Shown piece after piece: positions 1 through 11,400 of a stretch of DNA of 20,077 bases. Every line of letters starts with the position of its first letter. Position 1 is the first letter of the stretch. This DNA is from Silene noctiflora (lineage: Eukaryota > Streptophyta > Magnoliopsida > Caryophyllales > Caryophyllaceae). Made by a program: the position numbers and the translations under genes. Location: contig VHZZ01011729.1 in the NCBI GenBank assembly GCA_009801015.1, positions 10,969 to 31,045 of the forward strand. The letters are read 5' to 3'. The notes beneath the pieces were generated by a model. The model searched no databases. It worked only from the letters and a program-made list of their open reading frames with translations, and was not told the DNA's origin.

Positions 1-105
1 AATGAGTGAACAATTGTTGTTTGGTGGTATTTTCTTTATAAATTAGGCAATGAATATGAGGGATGATGAAGAGTTGTTGCTTGGTGGTATTTTCTCTATT
101 CTTTT
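1..105. repeat. Degenerate 60-bp tandem duplication
   Basis: Positions 11-39 and 71-99 are the same sequence at an offset of exactly 60 bases, both carrying TTGGTGGTATTTTCT, with a few substitutions. The second copy decays after about 105, and a weaker echo of the opening motif (AATGAGTGAA) recurs near 144. Nothing codes here. It may belong to a longer minisatellite that begins left of the window. The rest of the stretch up to 234 shows no other structure. Confidence 0.6.
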
Positions 106-234
106 ATTTTAAAAGAAATGTGTTGTTGATGAGGTGGAGGGTAAATGAGTGAATAAGTGTAAATGGTGATGTGGCGAAAAAGTTGGATGTTTAGTTTGTG
201 TTTTTATTATATTATATAAAGATTTCTTAGTGAG

Positions 235-1288
235 TGTTGCCACATGTAATAACACTTGTCTCATACATGTGTCGACCCACATGTAAATTTCGGTTCATTT
301 CGATTTCCGACATTTGTCCCACAAATGCTGATAAGACTTTTAATTGTCTTATATAACTAAATATTAATTTAATTATCTAACACTTAAATAATATAAATTA
401 ACAAATAATNTACACTTAACTATTAAGTGACATTTTACCATTTTATCAATATAAAATATGTCCTAAAATTAATAATTAGTTAATTTTACAACCTNTTGTA
501 AATATTATTAACTAATTACCTCCGCCTCATAATATACACACATTACGANTTAATTTAGTTGATTAAAAATTAATTACTAAATTCCAACTGTCAATTATTA
601 ATTATTATCACATAATTAAATAATAAATTTCTTTGGCCCGAGTTCGTAACTCGTCATCAACCAATAAATTAACTTGACTTATAAAAAGTCATTTTATACA
701 AGTTACTAATTATATTATATCCCATATAAATAATTAGTCTATCCATTTGAACATCATCCTATAGGTGTGACCTAAAGGGATCAGCTGATCACCGCCGTCA
801 AATGACAGTAATGTCAAACTCTAGTAAGCCAATCATTACCGATTAACGTTGATCAACTAACAAGTATATAAAACATATATCCCGAATATTCCTTTTATGA
901 GATTTATTGAGTAGTCGCACTATTGAGGAAGACACTACTCCAACAGTAATATTCCATTGAACCGAAGACGTTATTTGTGTGGGGTACCCCCTTGAAGAGG
1001 TTATAGATTTAAAACCTGACCGGTGTTTAATGAGATTGAAAGTACTACTTATATCAACAAAGTGCACTTTCTTTTTTGGTTATTCATGTGAAAGAACTTC
1101 ACAGTTAAGCGTGCTTGGTTGAGAGTAGTCTTAGGATGAGTGACCTCCTAGGAAGGTTCCCGAGATGCGCATAAGTGAGGACAAAATGCGCTGAAAAATA
1201 CCCGTGTTGATATGTGGGTCATGTACATGGCGTGGTGAGCTACCGTGAATGACCGCTTCCGACCCAGGGTTTGGGCTGGGGTGTTACA
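235..1288 (+). mobile_element. Fossil LTR-retrotransposon end, probably a solo LTR
   Basis: The stretch begins TGTTGCC and ends GTGTTACA, so it has the TG...CA form of plant LTRs. It is flanked by the short direct repeat AGTGA (229-233 and 1289-1293), although one base separates the left copy from the TG. No retrotransposon coding domain and no second LTR are visible, so it reads as a solo LTR or an isolated end. A TATA-like run lies at about 865-873. The last 200 bases carry a 5S-rRNA-derived segment and a tail that I associate from memory with Cassandra-type TRIM LTRs. Cassandra LTRs are usually only about 240-350 bp, so a second reading is a Cassandra-like end joined to an unrelated LTR that fills roughly 235-1050. 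The element is broken and not recent. Family assignment is inference. Confidence 0.5.
1094..1162 (+). promoter_or_regulatory. 5S rRNA-derived Pol III internal promoter segment
   Basis: This stretch matches the 3' half of plant 5S rRNA. The box A region AGTTAAGCGTGCTTGG lies at 1103-1118, followed by GAGAGTAGT and a box C region that includes GTGACCTCCT around 1139-1149. The 5' half of 5S rRNA is not recognisable upstream, so this is not a 5S gene. The same arrangement, a 5S promoter domain inside an LTR ending in GTTACA, is the defining feature of Cassandra TRIM retrotransposons (established knowledge). Whether it still recruits TFIIIA and TFIIIC cannot be judged from the sequence. Confidence 0.75.
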
Positions 1289-1700
1289 AGTGAAATTAAT
1301 ATTATTAAATGCGGGAGTAATGGAACAAACGATGATGATGGCGGGAGTAGTGAAAATAACAGTAGTCATAACAAATGTAATAAAAGTAACAATAGGAACA
1401 ACGAAGAAAGTATGAAAAATTAGCTAAGAATTCGATTTAAGAAAAATATTTTATTTGTTTAAATATGAGTTTGATCAAATTCACGGGAATGAATATTTTT
1501 CCGTAAAAATAGCCTGAATAGTTATAGAAATAACAATAACCGGGAGAGTAATGAACGTAATAGTATTAACATGAGATGTCGTGTGAAAATAACAATATTA
1601 ACCGCATGAGTAGTGAATGTTTGTTATAATTTGTTGATAAATTTTACATTTCATTATAAATGGTAAACGTAGTTTTATTTTCTAGAAAATAAAATTGGCG
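1289..1700. other. AT-rich spacer with a degenerate GCGGGAGTARTG motif
   Basis: No gene is visible. The motif GCGGGAGTA(A/G)TG occurs at 1311 and 1341, and weaker relatives lie near 1541 and 1603, each close to AATAACA or AATAACAATA. The spacing is irregular, so this is a decayed low-complexity repeat rather than a clean tandem array. Lying right after the LTR-like end, it could be leftover internal retrotransposon sequence, but no protein domain supports that. Confidence 0.4.
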
Positions 1701-2070
1701 ATAAATAAAGGTAGTCCGGACGGGGCTGGACACCAAACCTAGTTAACCTTACTTCAGTTTTGTTCAGTTAAATTCATTAATCATATTAGTTGTTTGGTTC
1801 ACATTTAAAAGCGAAAAGGAATCAACCCACTTAAAACCAACCTCCACAATATTCACAACCTACACCACCATTAACGGTGGTGTCATCACGGTGTCGGTGG
1901 TAGGGTGGTGGGGACGCTGACGGAAAGGTGGTGGCGGTAGGTAGCTGACGACATGGATGTAGTGGTGGTCTAATGCTGTTGGAGGTTGGTCAAGGGTTTA
2001 GTGTGAGGGGTAATAAGTTAGAGGGAGTTCAATTCAGGTTTTGAACCAAAGAATCAGGCTTAAGAAAATA
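1701..2070. other. Upstream intergenic stretch with a GGTGG-rich block and palindrome
   Basis: No coding sequence is recognisable. ACACCACC (1862-1869) and GGTGGTGT (1876-1883) form a perfect 8-bp inverted repeat around a 6-base centre. Downstream to about 1970 the plus strand is rich in GGTGG and GGTAGG runs. It may be part of the distal promoter or a decayed repeat. I cannot assign any factor binding site. Confidence 0.4.
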
Positions 2071-2259
2071 GGAGTATAAAATAGATTAGGTGTAAAACCG
2101 TAAAAATTAAAATTTTCTTTTCTTTTTTACTAATTCCAAAGACAAGCCCGGGTAAAACATCCGTATTCTGAAACGTTCTCCGTCGTCCGTACTAGAGAGT
2201 CGCCATAGTAGCAACCTCTGCAACTCCTCTAGAATTTGAAGTCTCCATTGAACTCATCC
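2071..2259 (+). promoter_or_regulatory. Putative SECA2 core promoter and 5' leader
   Basis: TATAAAAT at 2075-2082 is the only TATA-like box close to the gene. A start about 30 bases downstream would give a 5' leader of roughly 150 nucleotides. From about 2160 the sequence turns CT-rich (TTCTCCGTCGTCC, CAACTCCTCT), which is common in leaders of plant genes for plastid proteins. I see no ATG between 2105 and 2259, so the ATG at 2260 would be the first one met by scanning ribosomes. The transcription start itself is inferred. Confidence 0.4.
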
Positions 2260-2436
2260 ATGGCCACCGTGCCATCACCATCATCATCGCTTCTAACTAC
2301 TCCCCACATTAAAACGCCGCCGTTTACTCTTAAACCCTCCATCTCTTTCACTACTTCTCTACCCACCTTTGCATTTCCTTGTCGTCTTAAACGCTCAACT
2401 ACTCACCTCAGAATTACCCCTCGTGCTTTTCTCAAG
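2260..2436 (+). other. SECA2: Exon 1: chloroplast transit peptide region of SECA2
   Basis: Exon 1 encodes 59 residues beginning [14 protein letters not shown]. It is rich in Ser, Thr and Pro, has several Lys and Arg, and contains no Asp or Glu, which is the typical composition of a stromal targeting peptide. The start ATG sits in a good plant context (CATCCATGGC), and alanine follows methionine as is usual for such peptides. The mature SecA fold starts in exons 2-3. The exact cleavage site is not visible; a position near residues 50-60 is a guess. This exon is expected to vary most between species. Confidence 0.85.
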
Positions 2437-5400
2437 GTTTGCCGCTATAATTTCTGTGTTTGCACACCAGTTGTTTGTTGAAATGCCTAAATGTACTGTT
2501 TGTTCTTGTTTAATGATATGTTTGTTGGGTTTGTGCTGTAGGAGGGTTCTGGTCAAGTCACGAAGAAGTGGGTTGATGCTACTGGCTTGAATTACTGGGT
2601 TGTAAGGGATTATTACCGTCTCGTTAATTCTGTTAATGCCTTAGAACCTCGTATACAGAGTCTCTCTGATGACCAGGTATTCTGGGTTACTCACTCCGTT
2701 CCAATCATCTGTTTACATTTTATTAAAATACCCCTTACAAAGAATAAAAAAAGCTAAACAAAGGACGTTGACAGCGAGTACGTTTTCGTTTAAACCTTTG
2801 AGACAATTTTGGATTTTGGACTACGAGTTTGATGAATTTTGTTGCTTTGATTGGTTATATGTAGTTGAAGGCAAAGACGGAAGAGTTTCGGCGTCGTTTG
2901 GCATTAGGGGAGTCCCTTGCTGATATTCAGGCTGGTCAGTATGTGTTGGTGGTTAACATCTTTATTGTAGTTTTGGATATTGTTTGTGGTTCTTATGTGG
3001 TATTGGCACTTGTAGAGGCATTTGCGGTTGTTCGTGAAGCAGCAAAAAGAACAGTAGGGATGCGTCATTTTGATGTTCAGGTCACGAATCTCTTCAATTG
3101 TTACTTGCGACATAGGAGCAGAAACACACACTTGATGTCATATTGCTCGCTTATTCAGAGTCATATGTGCTTGAATGTTTTGTTGTTTTGCTCGGTTTTA
3201 GATAATTGGTGGAGCTGTGCTCCATGATGGATCAATTGCTGAAATGAAAACTGGTGAGGGGAAGACACTGGTTTCTACATTAGCAGCATATCTCAATGCT
3301 TTGACAGGAGAAGGTGTACATGGTACGTTTCATACTTTCACTCTTACTGTTGGAAGTAAGGTAGATGTTCAGAAAGCTTTAAAAGTGAAGGTGATTAATT
3401 GGGATTTGGGGGACTTGGAGTAAGTTTTGGCATTTAGTAGGAACTAGGACCTCGTGATTCAACAATTGCCAAAGCGTAGCAGGTTCTGTATGAGAGACCC
3501 TGTCTTTGCATTTGTCCAATACCACTGGGTGGATACTTAAGGGGCGGTTTTGTTCTCACAAAGCTAAAGACCCTATCTATTTGGTATGACTATGAAAGGG
3601 AATGATGAAACCACTCACCTGCACCTCAAAAACTTACTCCCAAGACCCCCACCCATAACCCCCTTCCCTACCATAGGCTAGAGTTTAATGTTTATTGTAC
3701 TGAGCTCTAACCATCCCTAGACAAAACTTTGTTCTTTGCTATCAAGACAATGTAAATTACGGATCTTTTGCTTCGTTTTTGTTTTGAATTGGAAGGGAGT
3801 CACTTATTTAAAGATGGGGAATCTTTATACATGTATTTAACTTTGTTAAGTATACCCAAAAACAAATTTTGGCAGAAGTGAAGAAAAAAAACTATTTGAT
3901 ATGTTGACATATAGTGTCACTTATTGAGTAGAAATGGTTACATTTTAGGCTAAAGGGATATTTTCGATTGAAATGCATTCTATGTTCCTAGATCCTAGAT
4001 CCTAGATCCTAGTCCTACAAATGATGTGTTTGTAGTTGTCATTGGAACTCGGTGTACTATTTATGGGTACAAATATTGCTGTGTTTGTCTGGTTCTCTTC
4101 GAATCTTGCGGTATTGGGTTTACCAATAGCGTATTTTTGTTGTCTTCCTTTTATATCACATTGTCAACCATAAGAGGGTTGAGCGGTTGTGATTTAAGAG
4201 CTACTGAAGTCTGTTCATAATGTTTGTAAATGTGATTTGTGATCATGAGGATTGCGTAAGAAGACCTTCTCTTAGTCTGCACTTTTTTTTGACAGTGGTG
4301 ACTGTCAATGATTACCTTGCTCGTCGTGATGCCGAGTGGATGGGCCGTGTTCACCGCTTTCTTGGTCTTTCAGTTGGCCTCATTCAGGTACAATCGTTTT
4401 CGGAGTATCATGTTTTGTCTGTTTGTGTGATATTTTTTGTTGATAAAATTGTCAGAGACTTAGTGGTGGGTCATAATGGATTAACAGGCACATTGTTGTA
4501 CATGTGAAGATTTTGTCTGTTTTAAACTGACATATTTTATGTCATGCTGTTATGGTTGTAGAAAGGAATGAAGGCCAATGAGCGAAGACTCAATTACGGA
4601 TGTGATATTACGTACACGAATAATTCAGTATGTTGCATTTTTCTCTTGGAGCCACTTCTTTTGTGTATTTTTTTTGAAGGAATTGCAGTTATTCATGTTG
4701 ATTTTGCTTCCTGTCAGTTCACTTGAGTTGCACGTCTGCATGTTAAATTATATCCCTTTTATTTTCTATCACTTCAGGAGCTTGGTTTTGATTATCTTCG
4801 TGATAATCTTGCTGGAAATAGAGGAGATCTCGTGATGAAATGGTATTTCTCCATAGATCTTGTAGTTATGTCTAGTGATTTTTATCTGCTGAATTTGAGT
4901 TTAATCTAGAAAATACAGGCCAAAAGCATTTCAGTTTGCAATAGTTGATGAGGTTGATTCCGTCCTTATTGATGAAGGGAGAAATCCTTTATTAATCAGT
5001 GGACAGGTATATGATCTCTAATTTTTGGTAGCATGTGGCCATTCACAAAATGAATTTGCTTTGGTTGGTATAGCTGTGTAGAAAACATATGAGGCTAACA
5101 TAATTCTCATTAAAGGTTGATTCTTTGAATTCTAGGCCAATGAAAATGCTGCCCGCTATCCAGTTGCTGCCAAAGTAGCAGATCTACTTGTTCGGGGTAT
5201 TGTAAGTCCTCTATTATATTTTGAAGCTCTTAATGTAATTCTAGTTCATATTTACTAAATGCCACGATACACTAAAATTATTAAATTTTGGTACAGCATT
5301 ATAAGACGGAGCTCAAGGATAACTCTGTTGAATTGACAGAGGAAGGTATTTATCTAGCCGAGATGGCTCTTGAGACCAATGATCTTTGGGATGAAAATGA

Positions 5401-8400
5401 TCCATGGGCCAGGTGAAAACAAATTTTATGTTGAGGGAACATATTTTTTTTCTTTATAAGGCCTTTTTGCATTCTCATTAGACACCTGCATTGTGGTTGT
5501 TGAATTGTCTAGATTGTTTTACACTTCTTTTTGCCACCTTATCTGTCCTCTTCCTTCTGAGTATTTTCTTCAACGCCAATTTGTAGCACAACATTTTTTA
5601 CATTAAGTGGGCACTTGAACGTTCCTCTTTCTTATAAACCAAGTATGTAACACCAATTTCGCACACGTAATGAGTTGATTCTGCTATTAGAGAAGATGCA
5701 TTTCTTGGGCTTATACTTTCCATATTTCTTCATTTGCTTGAGAAGATACCTTTTATTGCCGGGCCTTGTTGTTCCATTATCCTGATGGAATTGCATACTA
5801 TTTTGCTGAACAAATCAATTTCACAGGTTTGTTTTAAATGCGTTGAAGGCTAAAGAATTCTATCGACGAGACGTCGAGTACATAGTCAGGAACGGGGGAG
5901 CTCTGATAATCAACGAGGCAAGTACTTTGTATCTTTTGCTGTTGGCGTAATTAAACGTTTATTACTGTGATTTCCTAACTAGTCTAATGACTCCACATGC
6001 TTTTTAAAAAGATGGACCTTAGTTTAAAAAGCACTCTGAAGCTCCAGTCTCACCAAGACATTTAAATGTGTCTACATGCTGTGTAGATAAGTCGCTGGTA
6101 GGGAAGCCGAGTAATATGCAGTTCCCACATTTTTTTTTTCATTTAATTCTATTTGTAATCCCTTCTCTTTGCCACAGTATCCATAGCTTTAACTTCTTTA
6201 CATATTAGCCCTCTTTAAAACCCAAAAAAGTTATGTTTCATAAATGTTTATTTTCGGAACAAATTTGTTTGCAAAAGCAGTGTGCCTCTCTAGTCTATGA
6301 AGTGTGTGACTTCGCCTTTCGCCTCGTTACCATGAACCTTCATCACCTTAGAGCGCCTTGTTGCCTTTTAAAATTAAAAGATGGAGGTTAACAACCGTTA
6401 CATCTGTTGGACTATGTTCTTTTTTGTTTTGTACACATATAAGGAGTATTGAGGGTATGTGGAATGGAGAGATCCCCGTGTAACAATATCTAAACGACGC
6501 ATATATCGTATATTCATACATTAATGTGTGTTTTACATAAATCCATTCCCTCTTACCTTAGACTCTTGGAGAGAACTAGTCAACTAGGAACATAAGATAA
6601 AGAAGCACTCCTGTAGCCCGGTCGCTTCAAGCTTTGTTTCTCAATCTTCTTGGTCCATATCTCATACTTGCTTCATCACATTTGTATTCATGTATTGTCC
6701 TCTTTTGACTTTGATGATCAAGAACCGCTACAATCTCCAAATATATGTTAAGTTATAGTGTTAATTTGTCACATCTGGTTTATCAAAGTAACTGCTCTCA
6801 AGGTGCCTCAAGGTCACAGACCTGGCAAACGGGTCAATCGGGTTGGGCCATTTTGGGCCGGGTTATTTTCCCGTCAATTATTATCAAGTTATTTGTGGAT
6901 AATAATCAGTTTGCAACAATAAACATTTGGGCCGGGTTATACTGGATCAGGCCAATTTGGGTTTGGGTTAAGTTCGGGTGTCGGGTAGGTTCAATTTTGC
7001 CGGGAGGGAGCTTTAGGCTTAATGCACGCCTGTGACGCACCTTTGTTTTTTTAGCATCTATGTAGAGCCTATGTTGGAATTCTTTGTGGGGTATGGTCGA
7101 TTGGTTGCTGAGCACAGTGTCTTTCAATTAAGTGTGGTATTAATTTTCTGTGTGATTCGCAAATAACCAGGTCATGTAAAAAGTGTAGTATATTCCTAAT
7201 TGCTAAATTAACATTACTACGGCCAAATATATGATAGGTAACTGACTAGGTATGCTCATTGTCAATTTGTTTCAGTTAACAGGTAGAGTTGAAGAAAAAA
7301 GGAGATGGTCTGATGGCATTCATCAGGCTGTGGAGGCGAAGGAAGGTCTCAAAATTCAGGTATGCTTTACTCTTTGATGTTAGTTCACTTTAACTTTTTG
7401 AGTGGTTATATTTTGCCACTTGCTAATATGTTGGTTAATCTGATACACACCTGATGTTTCTTCTTGACAGGCTGATTCAGTGGTTGTGGCACAAATCACA
7501 TATCAATCGCTCTTTAAAATGTATCCAAAATTGTCGGGGATGACTGGGACTGCAAAAACTGAAGTATAAACATCAAAGTACTTTACTCTTTAAGATAACT
7601 TTAATTATCAACTGCTCTTGATGCTATTTTTATTTTCAGGAAAAGGAATTTCTCAAGATGTTCCAGATGCCAGTTATTGCAGTCCCCACAAATCTTCCTA
7701 ATATTAGGAACGATTTACCCATTCAGGCTTTTGCAGTATGATATCGGACTATTAAAGCTCATTTGGCTAAACTCTTTACACAATTTGATAAACATTTGAG
7801 AATGAGAGCTGTTCTTCATCTGTTTTGCTAGACTGCACGTGGAAAATGGGAGCATGTTACCGAGGAGGTGGAGTATATGTTTGGATTGGGGCGTCCTGTT
7901 CTAGTTGGCACAACTAGGTGATATTTCTTCGACTTATGTTTAATTAATCTCGTCGACAAATGAAGTGTTGTTGTCTCAAAATGTTAGACACACTGTATAC
8001 AACAAAAGTGAAGTGTCGTCGGAACATATATTTCTGCCACTAAGGTCTCGGCTCATGTGTAAAGCCCATAATATGAAATGCGTTGTTTATTGGGGGTAGT
8101 GAAGTGGGTGGTAGGGAGTGGCCTTGCAGGTGGTGCTCTAGGGTAGTGGGTCAGATAGGGACACTAAGAGGTGATAATAATTACGGTGATGGTAGGGGTT
8201 GAGATGGTAGTGGTCATAACTTAATTTGTGAACATTTTAGTTTTTAAATGCTTGCATGAGATTTCTGATCTTCATGATGCAGCGTTGAGAATTCTGAACA
8301 TCTATGCAAACTTCTTGATGATCGTAATATCCCACACAATGTGCTCAATGCACGGCCGAAGGTAATAATATATAATATCACCTTTTTTTCTTTTTTCTAG

Positions 8401-11400
8401 AAAAAGTTTTCCTGTGCGCGCAGCTTTCTGCGTTGTTCTGGCTTGTCTGATATATGATATGTAACTTGTCCCTTTTTTTTGTATGCTTTCCAGTATGCAG
8501 CCAGAGAAGCGGAAGTTGTTGCCCAAGCAGGGAGGAAACATGCTATAACCATCTCTACAAATATGGCAGGCAGGGGGACAGATATCATTTTAGGAGGAAA
8601 TCCAAAAGTAGGTTTAAAGTTTGTCGTTTACTTTTTTTTTGTTATGAATTTTATTTCTAGTTTGTGCTTGATCTTAGTAGGTACCCGTATTTTCCTGTTG
8701 AGGTTGATATAGAGTTCCTACTCTTCGTAGAGAACACATCAATTGTCTCGAAAATAATTCATCTTCTTTCTGTATAATTTTAGTTTCCTTCATAACTCCT
8801 TACATATCTTCCCTGTATGGTAACAAAAACTTAGAAGCGAAGGTCATTTTGTAACACTCTTTTTTATAAGAAATTAAAACTAAACTTTACTAAAACAAGG
8901 TAAGCAATGATGAACTATCTGGGTAATGTTCCCCAAACCACTATATGCACAATTTTTTCTACCGTTCTTATTTATCACAGAAAACTCTGCCACTTGTAAA
9001 AGAAAGGTAGTGGATGCCATCTGGTGTGCATGGACTGAGCAAAACTCTCACTCTTTTGAACACCATTATCCTCCTAGGGGTGAGTAGTTTGTCTAGCTTC
9101 TTACTGGGCAATATCTTGGTTTCTAATATCGTCCGAGATACAGTTTCGAGGCCAAATTATCGAGGTTTTGAAGGTATCACTGCCATATTTTGAAGCGTTA
9201 TTGGCCACATTTATAACAGACAGATGAAATTAGGCCACAGGGACTGATAAGAGATCAAGCCCATCAAGGCTAAACTCAGATTTATTACCATGAAAGTAGT
9301 AGGCACTTTCACGGGCGTTTTAGTATTCTGGGTACCTGTCTTAGTTGAAGGAAATGCAGGACTGCTTGCCCTGTGTACTTGTGCAATGTTTCAACTGGGA
9401 GGACTTCTTGTCCTGTGATGGTTTTCTGATAATTACTACTTAAAATTTTCAATTTAATGAGAAGATGGGGACTAATTGGGAATTTGGGTCTAGACATGGA
9501 TCGTATTAAGCGATAAATTAGAATATAGGGCCTCCTTGTCAAGTCTGCTGAGGTAATTCTTTTTTAATGTAACCTGCTCATGCATCTTTTTACATCTCCT
9601 CACAGGCGCATTTGGGTGCCTCCTCTCGAGAAAGACCTCTATTGTGACTCTTCTTAGTTTTATATGTGCTTCCTCCAAAATAAGTATTTAAATGTACTTC
9701 TGAATAGTATGTAGGCACTGAGAGCTAGTAGTAGTAAGTCAAAATCTTATATAAGTCAGTAAGTCACACAATCTGTCATTTTCCTCTCTGATCCACCACT
9801 GCACCTCTTTTAGTCTCATGAGTAAATTGTATGTCTGGTGAGTGGTGGTCTGGTGACTAACGTTAAATTACATGATAATCTAGTGTTTTCTAGTTAAGTT
9901 GCAGTAAAAATGTCTAGCCATGCACAACAAGAAGCCATATCCTTGTCTTCATTGTGTAGTCAACAACTTAAGCCACTCATTCTTGCTTACCTTTGTTCAA
10001 CATCTTACTTAATTTTGGGTTGCAATTAACAGTTATCGTATTTCATATCTTCATCAGTTAATTCATTTTTCTCCCTGTAATACTAGTTTTGACTTGTGAA
10101 TAATCGAATATTTGGTAGACTGATGAAACTACGAATTTCTTAGTAAACTGTCTGTACGGAGTAGCCATAAAAATCACGTGGTTTCAATAATGAAGATAAA
10201 ATTTTTGGTAAATTCTTTGTAGAGATATTAATGTTTGGTCTTTGTGCTTCTCTTTGATAAGATGCTTGCAAAAGGAATAATGGAGGATAAGTTGATCCCA
10301 TTTCTATCACGAGAAATTCCCGAATTCAAAATTGATGGTGAACCAACTTCACCGAAGGTAATACGTGATGGTCATTAGTAATTAAGTTCCAAGCTATATA
10401 ATCCTACAATTCGTATTTTTCAAATTCTGTTTTTGTAGGCATTTTCAATGGTAAATATAGATTCATCATCTTCAGCTTTGCTTGAGAGGGCGTCGTTGAT
10501 AGGTATATAGATGTCCTTTGCTTTTGGATATATTCTTTTTTTTTAGATAATTGTTTTCATTAGCGACATATTGTTATGTACAGCTAAATATGTTGGAAAA
10601 AGTGAGGGGAAGGAGTGGACTTATCAGCAGGCAAAATCTACTATTTCTGAGTCTATTCAAATGAGTGAGTCAGTTGATTCAAGGGAGTTACAGAGGCTTG
10701 CTGAAAAAGATGCGGAAATTTATCCTCTTGGTCCTACAATTGCTCTTGCTTACCAGGCAATTTTGAAAGATTGTGAATTACACTGCTTAAATGAAGGTTC
10801 TGAGGTTAAAAAGCTCGGTGGGCTTCATGTAATAGGAACTTCTTTGCACGAGTCCCGTAGAATTGACAACCAGGTGAGTAGCCAAACACTTTGCTTGACA
10901 CTTTTTTTTTAATGTTGCCTACTTGCCTCTGCTTTCCTTTCTATTATCCTTGTTCTTCACTGCCATCTAGTCTACTTTAGTCTTTAAGTTGGGAAGTTTG
11001 AGATTGATAATGCTATACACTGATCTATGATTTAAACAATCTTAGCTGTTACTGTGAAACTGTAATTATTAATATTTTATACCAATCGCAGAGAGTTCCC
11101 AGTAGGATGTAAATTGGACTAGCTATCTCTGTTCTACGTCTGAAACCTAAATGTGTTCGTATCCTGTTTATTACAGTATATCTATATTGTAAGTTATCCG
11201 AATACAGCACATACTTTGCTATTGTCAATTCTTGGTAACATGTCCTTTAACCTTTAACAAAGCATGAAAGTGTCATCACAAGTCTAATTAGGAATCGGCT
11301 GGTAGCCTGGAGAAATCAGAAACTTATTAGCAGGAAGGGAAGGGAAGGGAAGTGGTACTTGTATTACAAGAATTTGATTTCTTATTGGTGTAAATGATTT

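Larger units (their letters stand above)
5918..7275 (+). other. SECA2: SECA2 intron 12, a GC-AG intron
   Basis: Exon 12 ends ...ATCAACGAG at 5917 and is followed by GCAAGTACT, and exon 13 starts TTAACAGGTAGAGTT at 7276 after TTTCAG. Joining them restores the conserved SecA string INELTGRV. Using the nearby GT (inside GCAAGT) would add four bases and break the frame. AG|GCAAGT is the usual consensus of the minor GC-AG class of U2 introns. At 1,358 bp it is one of the larger introns and contains a TIR element and a GGGTT-rich stretch. Confidence 0.85.

Noticed and set aside
1094-1162. A functional 5S rRNA gene
   Set aside because: Only the 3' half is recognisable, and it is continuous with an LTR-like tail, so it is a derived promoter segment and not a complete 5S unit.
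843-1369. Minus-strand open frames in the 5' flank
   Set aside because: They overlap the LTR-like and 5S-derived sequence and show no protein similarity that I recognise.
1862-1883. Rho-independent-type terminator or regulatory hairpin
   Set aside because: The 8-bp palindrome has no T-run and lies in eukaryotic intergenic DNA, so it is reported only as a palindrome.
6745-7035. 96-codon open frame in intron 12
   Set aside because: It runs through GGGTT/GGGCC-rich repeat text, has no recognisable domain, and lies inside a well-supported intron.
8302-8712. Short open frames on both strands around exon 18
   Set aside because: One plus-strand frame (from 8494) is the real SECA2 exon. The others are shadows of it or run into flanking introns.
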